Below the pieces are notes generated by a model, which worked only from the letters and a program-made list of their open reading frames with translations, was not told the DNA's origin and did no database searches. Of a DNA stretch of 29,865 nt, positions 14,895 to 22,251 are shown piece by piece; within the stretch, counting starts at the first letter, position 1; each line of letters starts with the position of its first letter. Origin of the DNA: Gemmatimonadota bacterium (lineage in GTDB: Bacteria > Gemmatimonadota > Gemmatimonadetes > Longimicrobiales > Gaopeijiaceae); NCBI GenBank assembly GCA_007129525.1, contig SKVI01000363.1:1-29865 (forward strand), given 5' to 3'. Position numbers and translations under genes: made by a program.

Positions 14895-15800
14895 ATGGCT
14901 AAAACACCCCTTCGAAGCATGACCGGATTCGGCGAGGCGGAGCAGGACTCCGACCTGGGGCGGGTGCGGGTGATGATGCGGACGGTGAACCACCGGTACC
15001 TGAACGTACAGATCCGGGTGCCCAACGGCATGGATCGTCTGCAAAGTGTTCTGGAGGCTCGCCTCCGTTCTCGCTTCGCCCGAGGGCACCTCACTCTCAG
15101 GGTTTCCCTGGACTCGTCCGCCGCCGACGACCCCGACGCCGTACCGGTGGACGTGGAACGGGCCCGGGGCTACCGGAACGCCCTTCGTCGACTCCAGGAG
15201 GAGCTTGGTCTGGGTGGCTCGGTGGATGTTGGACTCATCGCGGCGTTCAGGGAAGTCTTCCGGGCACCGGACCCCGACGACGACGCCGCCGACCTGGATC
15301 CGGAGCTGGTGCTGGAACTCACCGACCGGGCCGCGGACCAGGTCCTGGAGATGCGAGAGGCCGAGGGAGCGCGGCTGGCCCGGGACCTCTCAGGGCGAGT
15401 GGATGCCATGGAGGCCGAGCTCGAGACCATTGAGCAGCGGGCTCCGGAACGGCTGGTGGAGCACCGGGACCGCCTGCGCGAGTCCGTCCGGGAGCTCTTG
15501 GACGGCCAGGCCCCGGTAGACGAGGAGCGGATCGCCCGGGAGATCGCCCACTTGGCAGAGCGATGGGACATCCACGAGGAAGTGGTCAGGTTCCGGTCTC
15601 ACCTGGCCATGTTTCGGGACACGCTGGAATCCGGCAGTCCCGATGGAGTGGGCAAGCGGTTCGGCTTCATCGCCCAGGAGATCCTGCGGGAGGTGAACAC
15701 CATGGGCTCGAAGGCGAACGACGCCCAGGTGGCGGCACACGTGGTGAACCTCAAGGGAGAGGTGGAGAGGCTACGAGAGCAACTGGAGAACGTCGAGTGA
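14895..15800 (+). CDS. yicC: YicC/YloC-family endoribonuclease
   Basis: A 301-residue protein with both YicC signatures. The N-terminal motif RSMTGFGEAE (residues 7-16) is followed by MRTVNHRYLNVQIRVP. The C-terminal motif has FIAQEILREVNTMGSKANDA near residues 254-273. YicC-type proteins are hexameric endoribonucleases; the E. coli member degrades small RNAs such as RyhB. The middle is Glu/Arg-rich and probably coiled-coil. The start is ATG 14895; the family begins only a few residues before SMTGFG, which rules out the start 39 bp upstream. TTGAGC and TATCCT 18 bp apart sit directly upstream, but would leave almost no leader. The stop overlaps the gmk start (GTGA), and the yicC-gmk-rpoZ order is common in bacteria. 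Confidence 0.93.
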   Translation: MAKTPLRSMTGFGEAEQDSDLGRVRVMMRTVNHRYLNVQIRVPNGMDRLQSVLEARLRSRFARGHLTLRVSLDSSAADDPDAVPVDVERARGYRNALRRLQEELGLGGSVDVGLIAAFREVFRAPDPDDDAADLDPELVLELTDRAADQVLEMREAEGARLARDLSGRVDAMEAELETIEQRAPERLVEHRDRLRESVRELLDGQAPVDEERIAREIAHLAERWDIHEEVVRFRSHLAMFRDTLESGSPDGVGKRFGFIAQEILREVNTMGSKANDAQVAAHVVNLKGEVERLREQLENVE

Positions 15801-16474
15801 TCACCGGGCTTCCGTACCGACCGTGCCCCCTGGTTCTGGCGGCCCCCAGCGGAACGGGCAAGACCACCATCGCCCGTGCCCTGGTGGACCGCTTCGAGCA
15901 TTTCGTCTTCTCGGTGTCGGCCACGACTCGCCGCGCCCGGGGCGACGAGGAGCACGGGGTGGACTACGACTTCGTGTCGCGGGAGCGATTCCGGGCCATG
16001 ATCGAGGAAGGCGAGCTGGTGGAGTGGGCCGAGGTCCATGGGAACCTGTATGGGACTCCCATGGCGAACCTGGAGGCGGCGCAGGACCGGGGCGAGCACG
16101 TGGTCCTGGACATCGACGTCCAGGGAGCCCGCCAGATCCGCAGAAGGATTCCCGGGGCCGTCCTCATCTTCGTCTTCCCGCCGTCGGCGGAGGCCCTGTG
16201 GGACCGGCTCACGTCCCGGGGCACCGAGAAGCTGGAGGAGGCGCGTCGGCGTATGCGGGCGGGCCGGGGCGAGTTGGAAGAAGCGCGGCACTTCGACTAC
16301 ATCGTGGTGAATGACGACCTGGAGCGGGCCGTGGCCCGGGTGAGAGCCATTGTCGAGGCCGAGAGCCATCGTCCGTCCCGGGCCCTGGATCTGGCCCACA
16401 GCGTGTCGCAGCTCAGGCGCGAGATCGACGAGGTGGTGAAGCGAGCCGGAGCCGAAGAAGTGACCCGGGGGTAG
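15797..16474 (+). CDS. gmk: Guanylate kinase
   Basis: A 225-residue guanylate kinase: ATP plus GMP gives ADP plus GDP, an essential step of guanine nucleotide synthesis. The Walker A motif is APSGTGKT (16-23). The GMP-binding segment has SATTRRARGDEEHGVDYDFV (residues 36-55), with the conserved Ser and Arg residues, and then EWAEVHGNLYGTP. VLDIDVQGARQIR is the conserved Asp-containing core and the lid has RLTSRGTE. The start is GTG 15797, overlapping the yicC stop by 3 bases (GTGA), with GGAG eight bases upstream; an in-frame start far inside yicC is not credible. It is translationally coupled to yicC and 60 bp before rpoZ. The C-terminus extends slightly past the usual end with an Arg/Glu-rich tail. 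Confidence 0.96.
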   Translation: MITGLPYRPCPLVLAAPSGTGKTTIARALVDRFEHFVFSVSATTRRARGDEEHGVDYDFVSRERFRAMIEEGELVEWAEVHGNLYGTPMANLEAAQDRGEHVVLDIDVQGARQIRRRIPGAVLIFVFPPSAEALWDRLTSRGTEKLEEARRRMRAGRGELEEARHFDYIVVNDDLERAVARVRAIVEAESHRPSRALDLAHSVSQLRREIDEVVKRAGAEEVTRG

Positions 16475-16534
16475 GACGAACCCGGACCCGGGGCGATGCC
16501 GCCGGGGCCATCTACTGAACCAGAAGGAGATATC

Positions 16535-16750
16535 ATGCAGGTCTTTACACCGAACGAAGTCGCACACAACACCGGGAGCAAGTACCTGGGGGTGCTGGTG
16601 GCCGCCAAGTACACCCGCGAGCTGAACGCTCTCCCCCGGGACCTCAAGCCCCTGGGCGAGGAGAAGAAGCTCACGACCAGAGCTCTCGAGGCCCTCACCT
16701 CGGGCCAGATCGAGTTCCGGCTCGTGGGTCGTCGCCGCCGGGGCGAGTAG
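16535..16750 (+). CDS. rpoZ: RNA polymerase omega subunit
   Basis: A 71-residue protein that binds the beta-prime subunit and helps assemble RNA polymerase. It starts at ATG 16535 behind a strong AAGGAGAT Shine-Dalgarno sequence. The recognisable omega core is NTGSKYLGVLVAAKYTREL (residues 12-30), matching the NKYxLVxxAAKRARxL signature, followed by KKLTTRALEALTSGQIEF, matching the VTIALxEIxxGKI signature. It is divergent in detail and short, but the context between gmk and coaBC is the classical rpoZ position. The C-terminus ends in a basic Arg run. coaBC starts 4 bp after its stop. Confidence 0.92.
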   Translation: MQVFTPNEVAHNTGSKYLGVLVAAKYTRELNALPRDLKPLGEEKKLTTRALEALTSGQIEFRLVGRRRRGE

Positions 16751-16754
16751 CTCG

Positions 16755-18020
16755 GTGGGCGCCCCCGTCCTGGCGCCCCGCCCGCCCTGGGCGGACACGA
16801 CCATTGTCCTCGGGGTCACCGGGGGGGTCGCCGCCTACAAGGTGGTGCAGATCGCCCGGGACCTGACCCGGCTGGGAGCTCGGGTGGAGGTCGTGCTGAG
16901 CGAGGCCGCTACCCGCTTCGTGACTCCCCTCTCGTTCGAGGGCGTGACGGGGCGTGCCGTCCATCGGTCCCCGTGGTCCGCCCGGGGGGGCGCTCTCCAT
17001 GTGCGCCTGGCCCGTGAGGCCGACCTGGTGCTCGTGGCCCCGGCCACAGCCGATCTTCTGGCCCGCGCTGCCCAGGGCCGGGCGGACGACCTCCTCGCCA
17101 CGCTTCTCCTGGCCACTTCGGCCCCGGTGATCCTGGCTCCGGCCATGAATCACCGAATGTGGGCGCATCCGCAGGTCCGCGCCAATGCCCGGCACTGTTC
17201 CCAATCGCTGGGCTACCACCTGGTGGGACCCGACGTGGGTCCGCTGGCGGTCGGAGAGGGCGAGGGCGAGGGGCGGATGGTGGAACCTCGGGACCTGGTG
17301 GAGTGGGTCGGCGCGTGGCTGGGGCGTTCGGAGGCCTGGACGGGACGCCAGGTCGTGGTCACGGCCGGGCCCACCCGCGAGTCGCTGGATCCCATCCGAT
17401 TCGTGAGCAATCGGTCGTCTGGCCGGATGGGGTTTGCCATTGCCCGGGAGGCATGGCTCAGGGGCGCAGAGGTGACCCTGGTCACCGGTCCCTCACCCCT
17501 TCCGGATCCCGTCGGCGTGGAGGCGCTTCGAGTGGACTCGGCCCAGGAGATGCTCGACGCCGTACGGCCCCGGATGGCCGACGCCGATGTCGTGGTCTAT
17601 GCCGCCGCCGTTTCTGACTACCGGTCCGCTGATCCTGCCCGTGAGAAAATCCGGAAGGCGGAGCGGGGTGGGCGGTTGGCCCTTGAGTTGGTGGAGACCC
17701 CCGACATTGCCCGAGATACGGCATCGGACCGGTTGCCTGCAGCGGTGGCCGTAGGCTTTGCCCTGGAGACCACGGGGCTGGAGGAACGGGCAGTGGAGAA
17801 AATGAAGGAGAAGGGATTCCACCTCATCGCCGCGAACCCCGCCGGGGAGGACGACGCCGGGTTCGACGTGGAGACGAACCGGGTCACCCTCCTGGATCGG
17901 TGGGGCGGTCGCGAGGCGCTTCCCGTGCTTCCAAAGGCCGAGGTGGCCATGCACCTGATGGACCGGGTGGAGACCTGGCTCGTGGAGGGCCTGCCGAACC
18001 CGACGGGCGCAGGCTCGTGA
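16755..18020 (+). CDS. coaBC: Bifunctional phosphopantothenoylcysteine decarboxylase/synthetase (CoaBC)
   Basis: A 421-residue fusion for two steps of coenzyme A synthesis. CoaB joins cysteine to 4'-phosphopantothenate using CTP, and the flavin-dependent CoaC decarboxylates the product. CoaC (about 15-190) shows the FMN motif GVTGGVAAYK, catalytic His82 in LHVRLAREAD, APATADL and PAMNHRMW. CoaB (about 197-415) shows TAGPTRESLDPIRFVSNRSS, AAAVSDYR, the KIRK lysine region (Lys298) and AANPAGEDDAGFDVETN. Two CoaC positions differ from E. coli: Asn125 corresponds to Asp111 (RADDL) and Cys158 to Val166 in a clamp reading VGEGEGEGRM, one residue longer and encoded by a GGCGAG repeat. The start is GTG 16755. 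The stop overlaps the next gene's GTG. Confidence 0.95.
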   Translation: MGAPVLAPRPPWADTTIVLGVTGGVAAYKVVQIARDLTRLGARVEVVLSEAATRFVTPLSFEGVTGRAVHRSPWSARGGALHVRLAREADLVLVAPATADLLARAAQGRADDLLATLLLATSAPVILAPAMNHRMWAHPQVRANARHCSQSLGYHLVGPDVGPLAVGEGEGEGRMVEPRDLVEWVGAWLGRSEAWTGRQVVVTAGPTRESLDPIRFVSNRSSGRMGFAIAREAWLRGAEVTLVTGPSPLPDPVGVEALRVDSAQEMLDAVRPRMADADVVVYAAAVSDYRSADPAREKIRKAERGGRLALELVETPDIARDTASDRLPAAVAVGFALETTGLEERAVEKMKEKGFHLIAANPAGEDDAGFDVETNRVTLLDRWGGREALPVLPKAEVAMHLMDRVETWLVEGLPNPTGAGS

Positions 18021-18751
18021 CCTCCGGGAGGCCAGATCCCGCTCTTGTGGCTCGCCTGCTCAGACAGAGGAGCGAGCTTGGCCACGGACCGCTGACACTG
18101 GAGATCCTGGATCGAGACCAGGCCCTGAAGCTCGCCGCCGGGGGCGGGCCCACGACCGGCGGATCGACTCCCGACCAGTCCGGGCCCTTTGAGCCCCCCA
18201 GGGAGTATGACGCGCTTCGGGAGGCGGCTCTGGTCTGCACCCGGTGCCGACTGGCGGAGGGACGCACGCAGGTGGTATTCTCCGATGGAAGCCCGGACGC
18301 CCGGGTCATGGTGGTGGGAGAGGCACCCGGCGCGAACGAGGATCGAACGGGGCTCCCCTTCGTGGGACGGGCGGGAAAGCTCCTGGACCTGCTTCTGGCC
18401 AGTGTGAGCCTTTCACGTCGGGACTCGGTCTATATCTGCAACGTTCTGAAGTGCCGGCCTCCCGGAAACCGGGATCCCCGAACCGACGAGATCGAGGCGT
18501 GCTCCCCGTGGCTGCACCGGCAGATCGAGCTCGTGCAGCCGGAGGTGATCCTGGCTGTGGGGACCTTTTCAGCCCAGTTGCTGACCGGACGGAGTATGGC
18601 GCTGGGCAAGCTGCGGGGCGAGGTTTATAGTTACCGGGGGACCCCGCTTGTGGTGACGTACCATCCGGCGGCGCTCCTTCGGAATGCGGCATGGACCCGG
18701 TCCACCTGGAGCGACCTGCAGCTTCTGCGCGGAGTGCTGGACGGATCTTGA
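18017..18751 (+). CDS. Family 4 uracil-DNA glycosylase, iron-sulfur type
   Basis: A 244-residue enzyme that excises uracil from DNA, the first step of base-excision repair of deaminated cytosine. Motif A is GEAPGANEDRTGLPFVG (101-117), the Glu-Ala-Pro-Gly form of family 4. Motif B is TYHPAALLRN (214-223), with His216. Four cysteines for a 4Fe-4S cluster are in the right order: Cys74 and Cys77 (CTRC), Cys146 (LKCRPPGNRDP) and Cys162 (EACSPWL). The N-terminal 60 residues are extra and probably partly disordered. The start is GTG 18017, overlapping the coaBC stop by three bases, a coupling also seen at yicC/gmk. It ends 78 bp before dnaB; that gap holds nothing I can interpret. Confidence 0.94.
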   Translation: MTSGRPDPALVARLLRQRSELGHGPLTLEILDRDQALKLAAGGGPTTGGSTPDQSGPFEPPREYDALREAALVCTRCRLAEGRTQVVFSDGSPDARVMVVGEAPGANEDRTGLPFVGRAGKLLDLLLASVSLSRRDSVYICNVLKCRPPGNRDPRTDEIEACSPWLHRQIELVQPEVILAVGTFSAQLLTGRSMALGKLRGEVYSYRGTPLVVTYHPAALLRNAAWTRSTWSDLQLLRGVLDGS

Positions 18752-18829
18752 TGGGTCTCGTTGAGCCCCCCACCACGTCCACCTGAGCATTCGTAACCCC
18801 AAGTCCACACCTTCCGGCAACCTTCCGAC

Positions 18830-20287
18830 GTGACCCCGCCCGAGCTCTCGCATTCGCCCCCCATACAGCACGATCGGGAACCGCCATACTCCCGCCAGGC
18901 CGAGGTCTCGGTCCTTGCGGGTATCCTCCTGGATCAGGACGCGATGATCCGCATCGAGGATGTTCTGGACGACTCAATGTTCTTCTCGGAGGACCACCGG
19001 ATCCTCTTCCGGGGAATGCGCTACCTCCACGAGAAGCGGCGGGGTATCGACGTGGTGACCCTGGGGGACCACCTTCGGGACACCGGCGACCTGGAACGGG
19101 CCGGCGGTGAGGAATACCTGGCTCAGCTGCTGGACGCGGTGCCCACCGCCGCAAACATCCAGTATCATGCCCGGATCGTCCGGGACAAGGCACTCCTGCG
19201 GCGGCTGGTCGAGGTCTCTACCCGGACGATCCAGGACGTCTACTCGCCTGGCGAGCGGAGCGTGGAAGAGCTGGTGGACGAGGCCGAGTCCCGGGTCTTC
19301 CAGGTGGCCGAGAGCCACGATCGAGGTGGGTTCGTCTGGATCAAGGATCTTCTCTGGGAAGCATTCGAGAACATCGAGAAGCTCCAGAAGAGCAAGGGTG
19401 GGCTCACGGGGGTGCCCTCGGGCTTTGGGACGCTGGACCGGATGACCACCGGCCTCCAGGAGGGAGACCTGATCATCGTGGCGGCGCGGCCCGCCATGGG
19501 AAAGACGTCGTGGGTGCTGAACGTGGCCCAGAACGCCGCCATCGACCACAAGGTGCCGGTGGCGCTCTTTTCGCTGGAGATGTCGAAGCAGCAGCTCGTG
19601 CAGCGGCTCCTGTGCGCAGAGGCCCGGGTCGATGCCCAGAAGCTTCGGACCGGACGTCTTTCGCCGTCGGACTACCAGCGCATCGGCACCGCGGGAGCCA
19701 AGTTGAACACCGCTCCCATCTGGATCGACGATTCCCCTGGCGGCACCGTCCTGGAGATGCGGGCCAAGGCTCGTCGCCTGAAGGCCGAGGGAGGGCTGGG
19801 GCTCCTGGTCATCGACTACCTGCAGCTCATGGCCGGTTCGGGTCGGCAGGAGAGCCGACAGCAGGAAGTGAGTCAGATCTCCCGGGGCCTGAAGGGGCTG
19901 GCCCGCGAGCTGGAGGTGCCCGTCATCGCCCTCTCCCAGCTCTCTCGCGGCCCGGAACAGCGCACCGACCATCGCCCGCAGCTTTCGGACCTGCGGGACT
20001 CCGGCTCCATCGAGCAGGACGCCGACCTGGTCATGTTCCTCTACCGTCCCGAATACTACAGCTCCACCGGTCTGGACGAGGACGGCAATTCGCTGGAGGG
20101 GAAGGCGGAGCTCATCGTCGGCAAACAGAGGAACGGACCCACCGGCACGGTGAACCTGTTTTTCCACAAGAACTACACCCGCTTCGACGACGTGGCCAGG
20201 GAACCGGACGAGGCACACCCTCCGGGTACCGGCGGCGGAGGGTCCGTGGGAGGGAATGGCCGGGAGCGGGACGATGTCCCCTTCTAG
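18830..20287 (+). CDS. dnaB: Replicative DNA helicase DnaB
   Basis: A 485-residue hexameric helicase that unwinds DNA 5' to 3' at the fork. The N-terminal primase-interaction domain spans about 15-120. The RecA-like core has Walker A ARPAMGKT (219-226), SLEMSKQQL, Walker B LLVIDYLQLM (Asp329), ALSQLSRG, the DLRDSGSIEQDAD motif and GKQRNGPTGT. Everything expected of an active DnaB is present; no intein interrupts the core. The unusual part is the C-terminus: after FDDVAREPDE comes a Pro/Gly-rich linker and the final residues RERDDVPF, very like the SSB C-terminal tip. The start is GTG 18830 with no strong Shine-Dalgarno sequence. The last codons overlap the ispD start by 14 bp. Confidence 0.97.
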   Translation: MTPPELSHSPPIQHDREPPYSRQAEVSVLAGILLDQDAMIRIEDVLDDSMFFSEDHRILFRGMRYLHEKRRGIDVVTLGDHLRDTGDLERAGGEEYLAQLLDAVPTAANIQYHARIVRDKALLRRLVEVSTRTIQDVYSPGERSVEELVDEAESRVFQVAESHDRGGFVWIKDLLWEAFENIEKLQKSKGGLTGVPSGFGTLDRMTTGLQEGDLIIVAARPAMGKTSWVLNVAQNAAIDHKVPVALFSLEMSKQQLVQRLLCAEARVDAQKLRTGRLSPSDYQRIGTAGAKLNTAPIWIDDSPGGTVLEMRAKARRLKAEGGLGLLVIDYLQLMAGSGRQESRQQEVSQISRGLKGLARELEVPVIALSQLSRGPEQRTDHRPQLSDLRDSGSIEQDADLVMFLYRPEYYSSTGLDEDGNSLEGKAELIVGKQRNGPTGTVNLFFHKNYTRFDDVAREPDEAHPPGTGGGGSVGGNGRERDDVPF

Positions 20288-21038
20288 CGTGGGGGTCGCC
20301 GTCCCCGCCGCGGGTGCGGGACGCCGGCTGGGGGGCCTCAGGAAGGCCTTCCTGGAGCTGGGGGGACGACCGGTCCTCCAGCATGCCCTGGAGCCTTTCC
20401 TGGCCCTGAACGAGGTGGTGGCCGTGGCCGTGGCCCTGCCCGCCGACGACCTGGGGGACCCGCCACGTTGGCTTCGGGAGCTGGATCCGCGAATCCGGCT
20501 GGTGGCTGGTGGAAGCACTCGGCTCCGCTCCGTCCTGGCGGCTCTGGAGGCATTGGATGCCGCAGAAGCGCCGGAGGTGGTCCTCATCCATGACGCCGCA
20601 AGGCCGCTGGTGACGGACGGGATCATTCGAAGGTGCATTGCCGGCGCACGGGCCGGGGAGGGAACGGTGGCCGGGTGGCCGGCGGTGGACACCTTGAAGG
20701 AGGTAGATGAGAGCGGACTGGTGGTGGCCACCCCGGACCGGCGGCGCTTGTGGAGGGCCCAGACCCCCCAGGCCTTCCCCCACGGCCAGCTCCTGGGGGC
20801 CTATCGCCGAGCAGCGCAGGCCGACGTGCAGGCCACCGACGACGCCGAGCTTTTTGCCCGGGCCGGTGGGGCAGTGCGGATGGTGGAGGGGAGCCCGTGG
20901 AACCTGAAGGTGACGCACCCCGGTGACATTCCGGTGGCCGAATTCCTCCTGGGCGAACGAGCCCGGGGTCGAGGGAAGCCGGAGTCGGCTCACGGCGCCT
21001 CTCACGGTCGCCGGGAGGAGGAGTGGACCGCGGGATGA
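20274..21038 (+). CDS. ispD: 2-C-methyl-D-erythritol 4-phosphate cytidylyltransferase
   Basis: A 254-residue enzyme of the MEP isoprenoid pathway that makes CDP-methylerythritol from MEP and CTP. The CTP-binding motif is PAAGAGRRLGG (11-21), with Lys24 in KAFLELGGRPVL as the conserved catalytic lysine. HDAARPLV, QTPQAF, TDDAELF and NLKVTHPGDI are the other family signatures in the expected order. I chose ATG 20274, inside the end of dnaB, because GGGAG lies eight bases upstream; an ATG six codons earlier (20256) has its Shine-Dalgarno-like bases too close. The C-terminal 25 residues are Arg/Glu/Gly-rich, beyond the usual end. The stop overlaps the next gene (ATGA). No ispF gene follows, unlike in many bacteria. 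Confidence 0.95.
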   Translation: MSPSSVGVAVPAAGAGRRLGGLRKAFLELGGRPVLQHALEPFLALNEVVAVAVALPADDLGDPPRWLRELDPRIRLVAGGSTRLRSVLAALEALDAAEAPEVVLIHDAARPLVTDGIIRRCIAGARAGEGTVAGWPAVDTLKEVDESGLVVATPDRRRLWRAQTPQAFPHGQLLGAYRRAAQADVQATDDAELFARAGGAVRMVEGSPWNLKVTHPGDIPVAEFLLGERARGRGKPESAHGASHGRREEEWTAG

Positions 21039-21724
21039 CCGATCCATCGCCGTCCGGGGTTCGCAGGATCGAGGCCTCCCGGGTCAAGGAGATTGCGGCC
21101 CACCTGGACGGGGACGGGCTCCTGGCGTATCCGACGGAAACGGTCTACGGGCTGGGCAGCGCGGCGACTCCAGAGGGCGTGGCGCACCTGCGGCAGATGA
21201 AGGGACGATCGGCCGAGCGTCCCTTCCTGGCCCTTGTTCCGGACCCGGAGGACCCGGAGCTGGCCTGGACACCCGCGGGCCGGGCGCTGGCGGAGCACTT
21301 CTGGCCCGGTCCCCTCACCCTGGTGCTCCTGGATCCCACGGAGCGTTTCCCGCCCGGTGTCCGGGACGACGAGGGAAGAGTCGCCGTTCGGGTGAGTCCC
21401 CATCCGTTCGTGCGGAAGTTGGCTCGTGCGTGGCCTCATCCGCTTCTGTCCACCAGCGCGAACCGATCCGGTGGGCGGCCCGCCATGACGGCTGACGAAG
21501 CCGCTGCGGCCCTGGCGGATCGTCCGGGTGCGGATCGGCTCTGGGTCGTGGAGGGCGGACGGCTTCCCCCCTCTCTCCCCTCGACCCTCGTGGACTGCAG
21601 CGACCCGGTGCCTGTGGTCCTTCGTGCCGGAGCGGTCCCGGTGGACCGTCTTCAGACGGTGGTGCCCGGGATTCGAATCCAACAGGCCCACGTGAACACA
21701 TCATCTTCAGATCCTGCCTCATGA
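21035..21724 (+). CDS. tsaC: Sua5/YciO/YrdC-family L-threonylcarbamoyladenylate synthase
   Basis: A 229-residue protein of the Sua5/TsaC family, which makes threonylcarbamoyl-AMP from threonine, bicarbonate and ATP for the t6A modification of ANN-decoding tRNAs. Signatures: YPTETVYGLG near residue 32, KGRSAERPFL, HFWPGPLTLVL, VAVRVSPHP and STSANRSGG. Length is close to the short TsaC form; the second Sua5 domain is absent. The start is ATG 21035, which overlaps the ispD stop as ATGA and follows a GGAGGAGGAG stretch; a GTG at 21023 is an alternative. The C-terminal 20 residues are probably disordered. It again ends in an ATGA overlap with the phosphatase gene. Confidence 0.92.
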   Translation: MTDPSPSGVRRIEASRVKEIAAHLDGDGLLAYPTETVYGLGSAATPEGVAHLRQMKGRSAERPFLALVPDPEDPELAWTPAGRALAEHFWPGPLTLVLLDPTERFPPGVRDDEGRVAVRVSPHPFVRKLARAWPHPLLSTSANRSGGRPAMTADEAAAALADRPGADRLWVVEGGRLPPSLPSTLVDCSDPVPVVLRAGAVPVDRLQTVVPGIRIQQAHVNTSSSDPAS

Positions 21725-22251
21725 CCCCCTCTTCTCGAACCTCTCCGGGCGAACCCTTCCGGCTCCTCTTCGTCTGCACCGGGAATACGTGTCGGAGTCC
21801 CCTGGCCGAGGCTCTGACCCGCAGGGCGCTGAAAGATCGAGGATGGGAGGGGGTGGAGGTACGCTCCGCCGGAGTCGCCGCCGCGCCCGGTGGCCGGGCC
21901 AGTGAAGGATCCTTGGAGATGGCCCGGAAGCACGGAGTGCCGCTGGAGGAACACCGGAGCGTGCCGCTCTCGGCCGAGATGGTGGAATGGGCCGACCTCA
22001 TCCTCACCATGTCACCGAGTCACCTTGGAGGCGTGGCCATGGCCGGGGGTGGCGAGCGGGTAGCGGTCATCACCGAGTTCGCCGCGGGACAGGAGGCTCG
22101 GGAGGCGGATCCCCGGGAGGCGGCCCGGATTGCCGGTGGGGTGCCCGATCCCTTTGGCGGAGACCAGGAGGCCTATGAGGCCACCTACCGGGCCCTGGAG
22201 GAATTGGTGGAGAAGGTGCTGGATCGCCTCGAGCCCGTCGTGGCGCCATGA
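21721..22251 (+). CDS. Low-molecular-weight phosphatase, probably protein-arginine type (YwlE-like)
   Basis: A 176-residue LMW phosphatase. The P-loop VCTGNTCRSP gives nucleophile Cys19 and Arg25; the general acid is Asp143 in VPDPFGG. Thr23 is the informative residue: in Bacillus YwlE and relatives a Thr at this place of the CTGNTCRS loop favours phospho-arginine, whereas tyrosine phosphatases usually have Ile or Leu. Arginine phosphatase is therefore the better guess, although the cognate kinase McsB is not in this window. It may instead act on phosphotyrosine or a small-molecule phosphate. It is linked by 4-bp ATGA overlaps to the TsaC-type gene upstream and aroE downstream; sua5 followed by ywlE-like genes is a recurring bacterial pair. 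Confidence 0.9.
   Translation: MTPSSRTSPGEPFRLLFVCTGNTCRSPLAEALTRRALKDRGWEGVEVRSAGVAAAPGGRASEGSLEMARKHGVPLEEHRSVPLSAEMVEWADLILTMSPSHLGGVAMAGGGERVAVITEFAAGQEAREADPREAARIAGGVPDPFGGDQEAYEATYRALEELVEKVLDRLEPVVAP

Noticed and set aside
15599..16819. A 406-codon minus-strand frame across yicC, gmk and rpoZ
   Set aside because: Covers three recognised genes on the other strand and has no domain.
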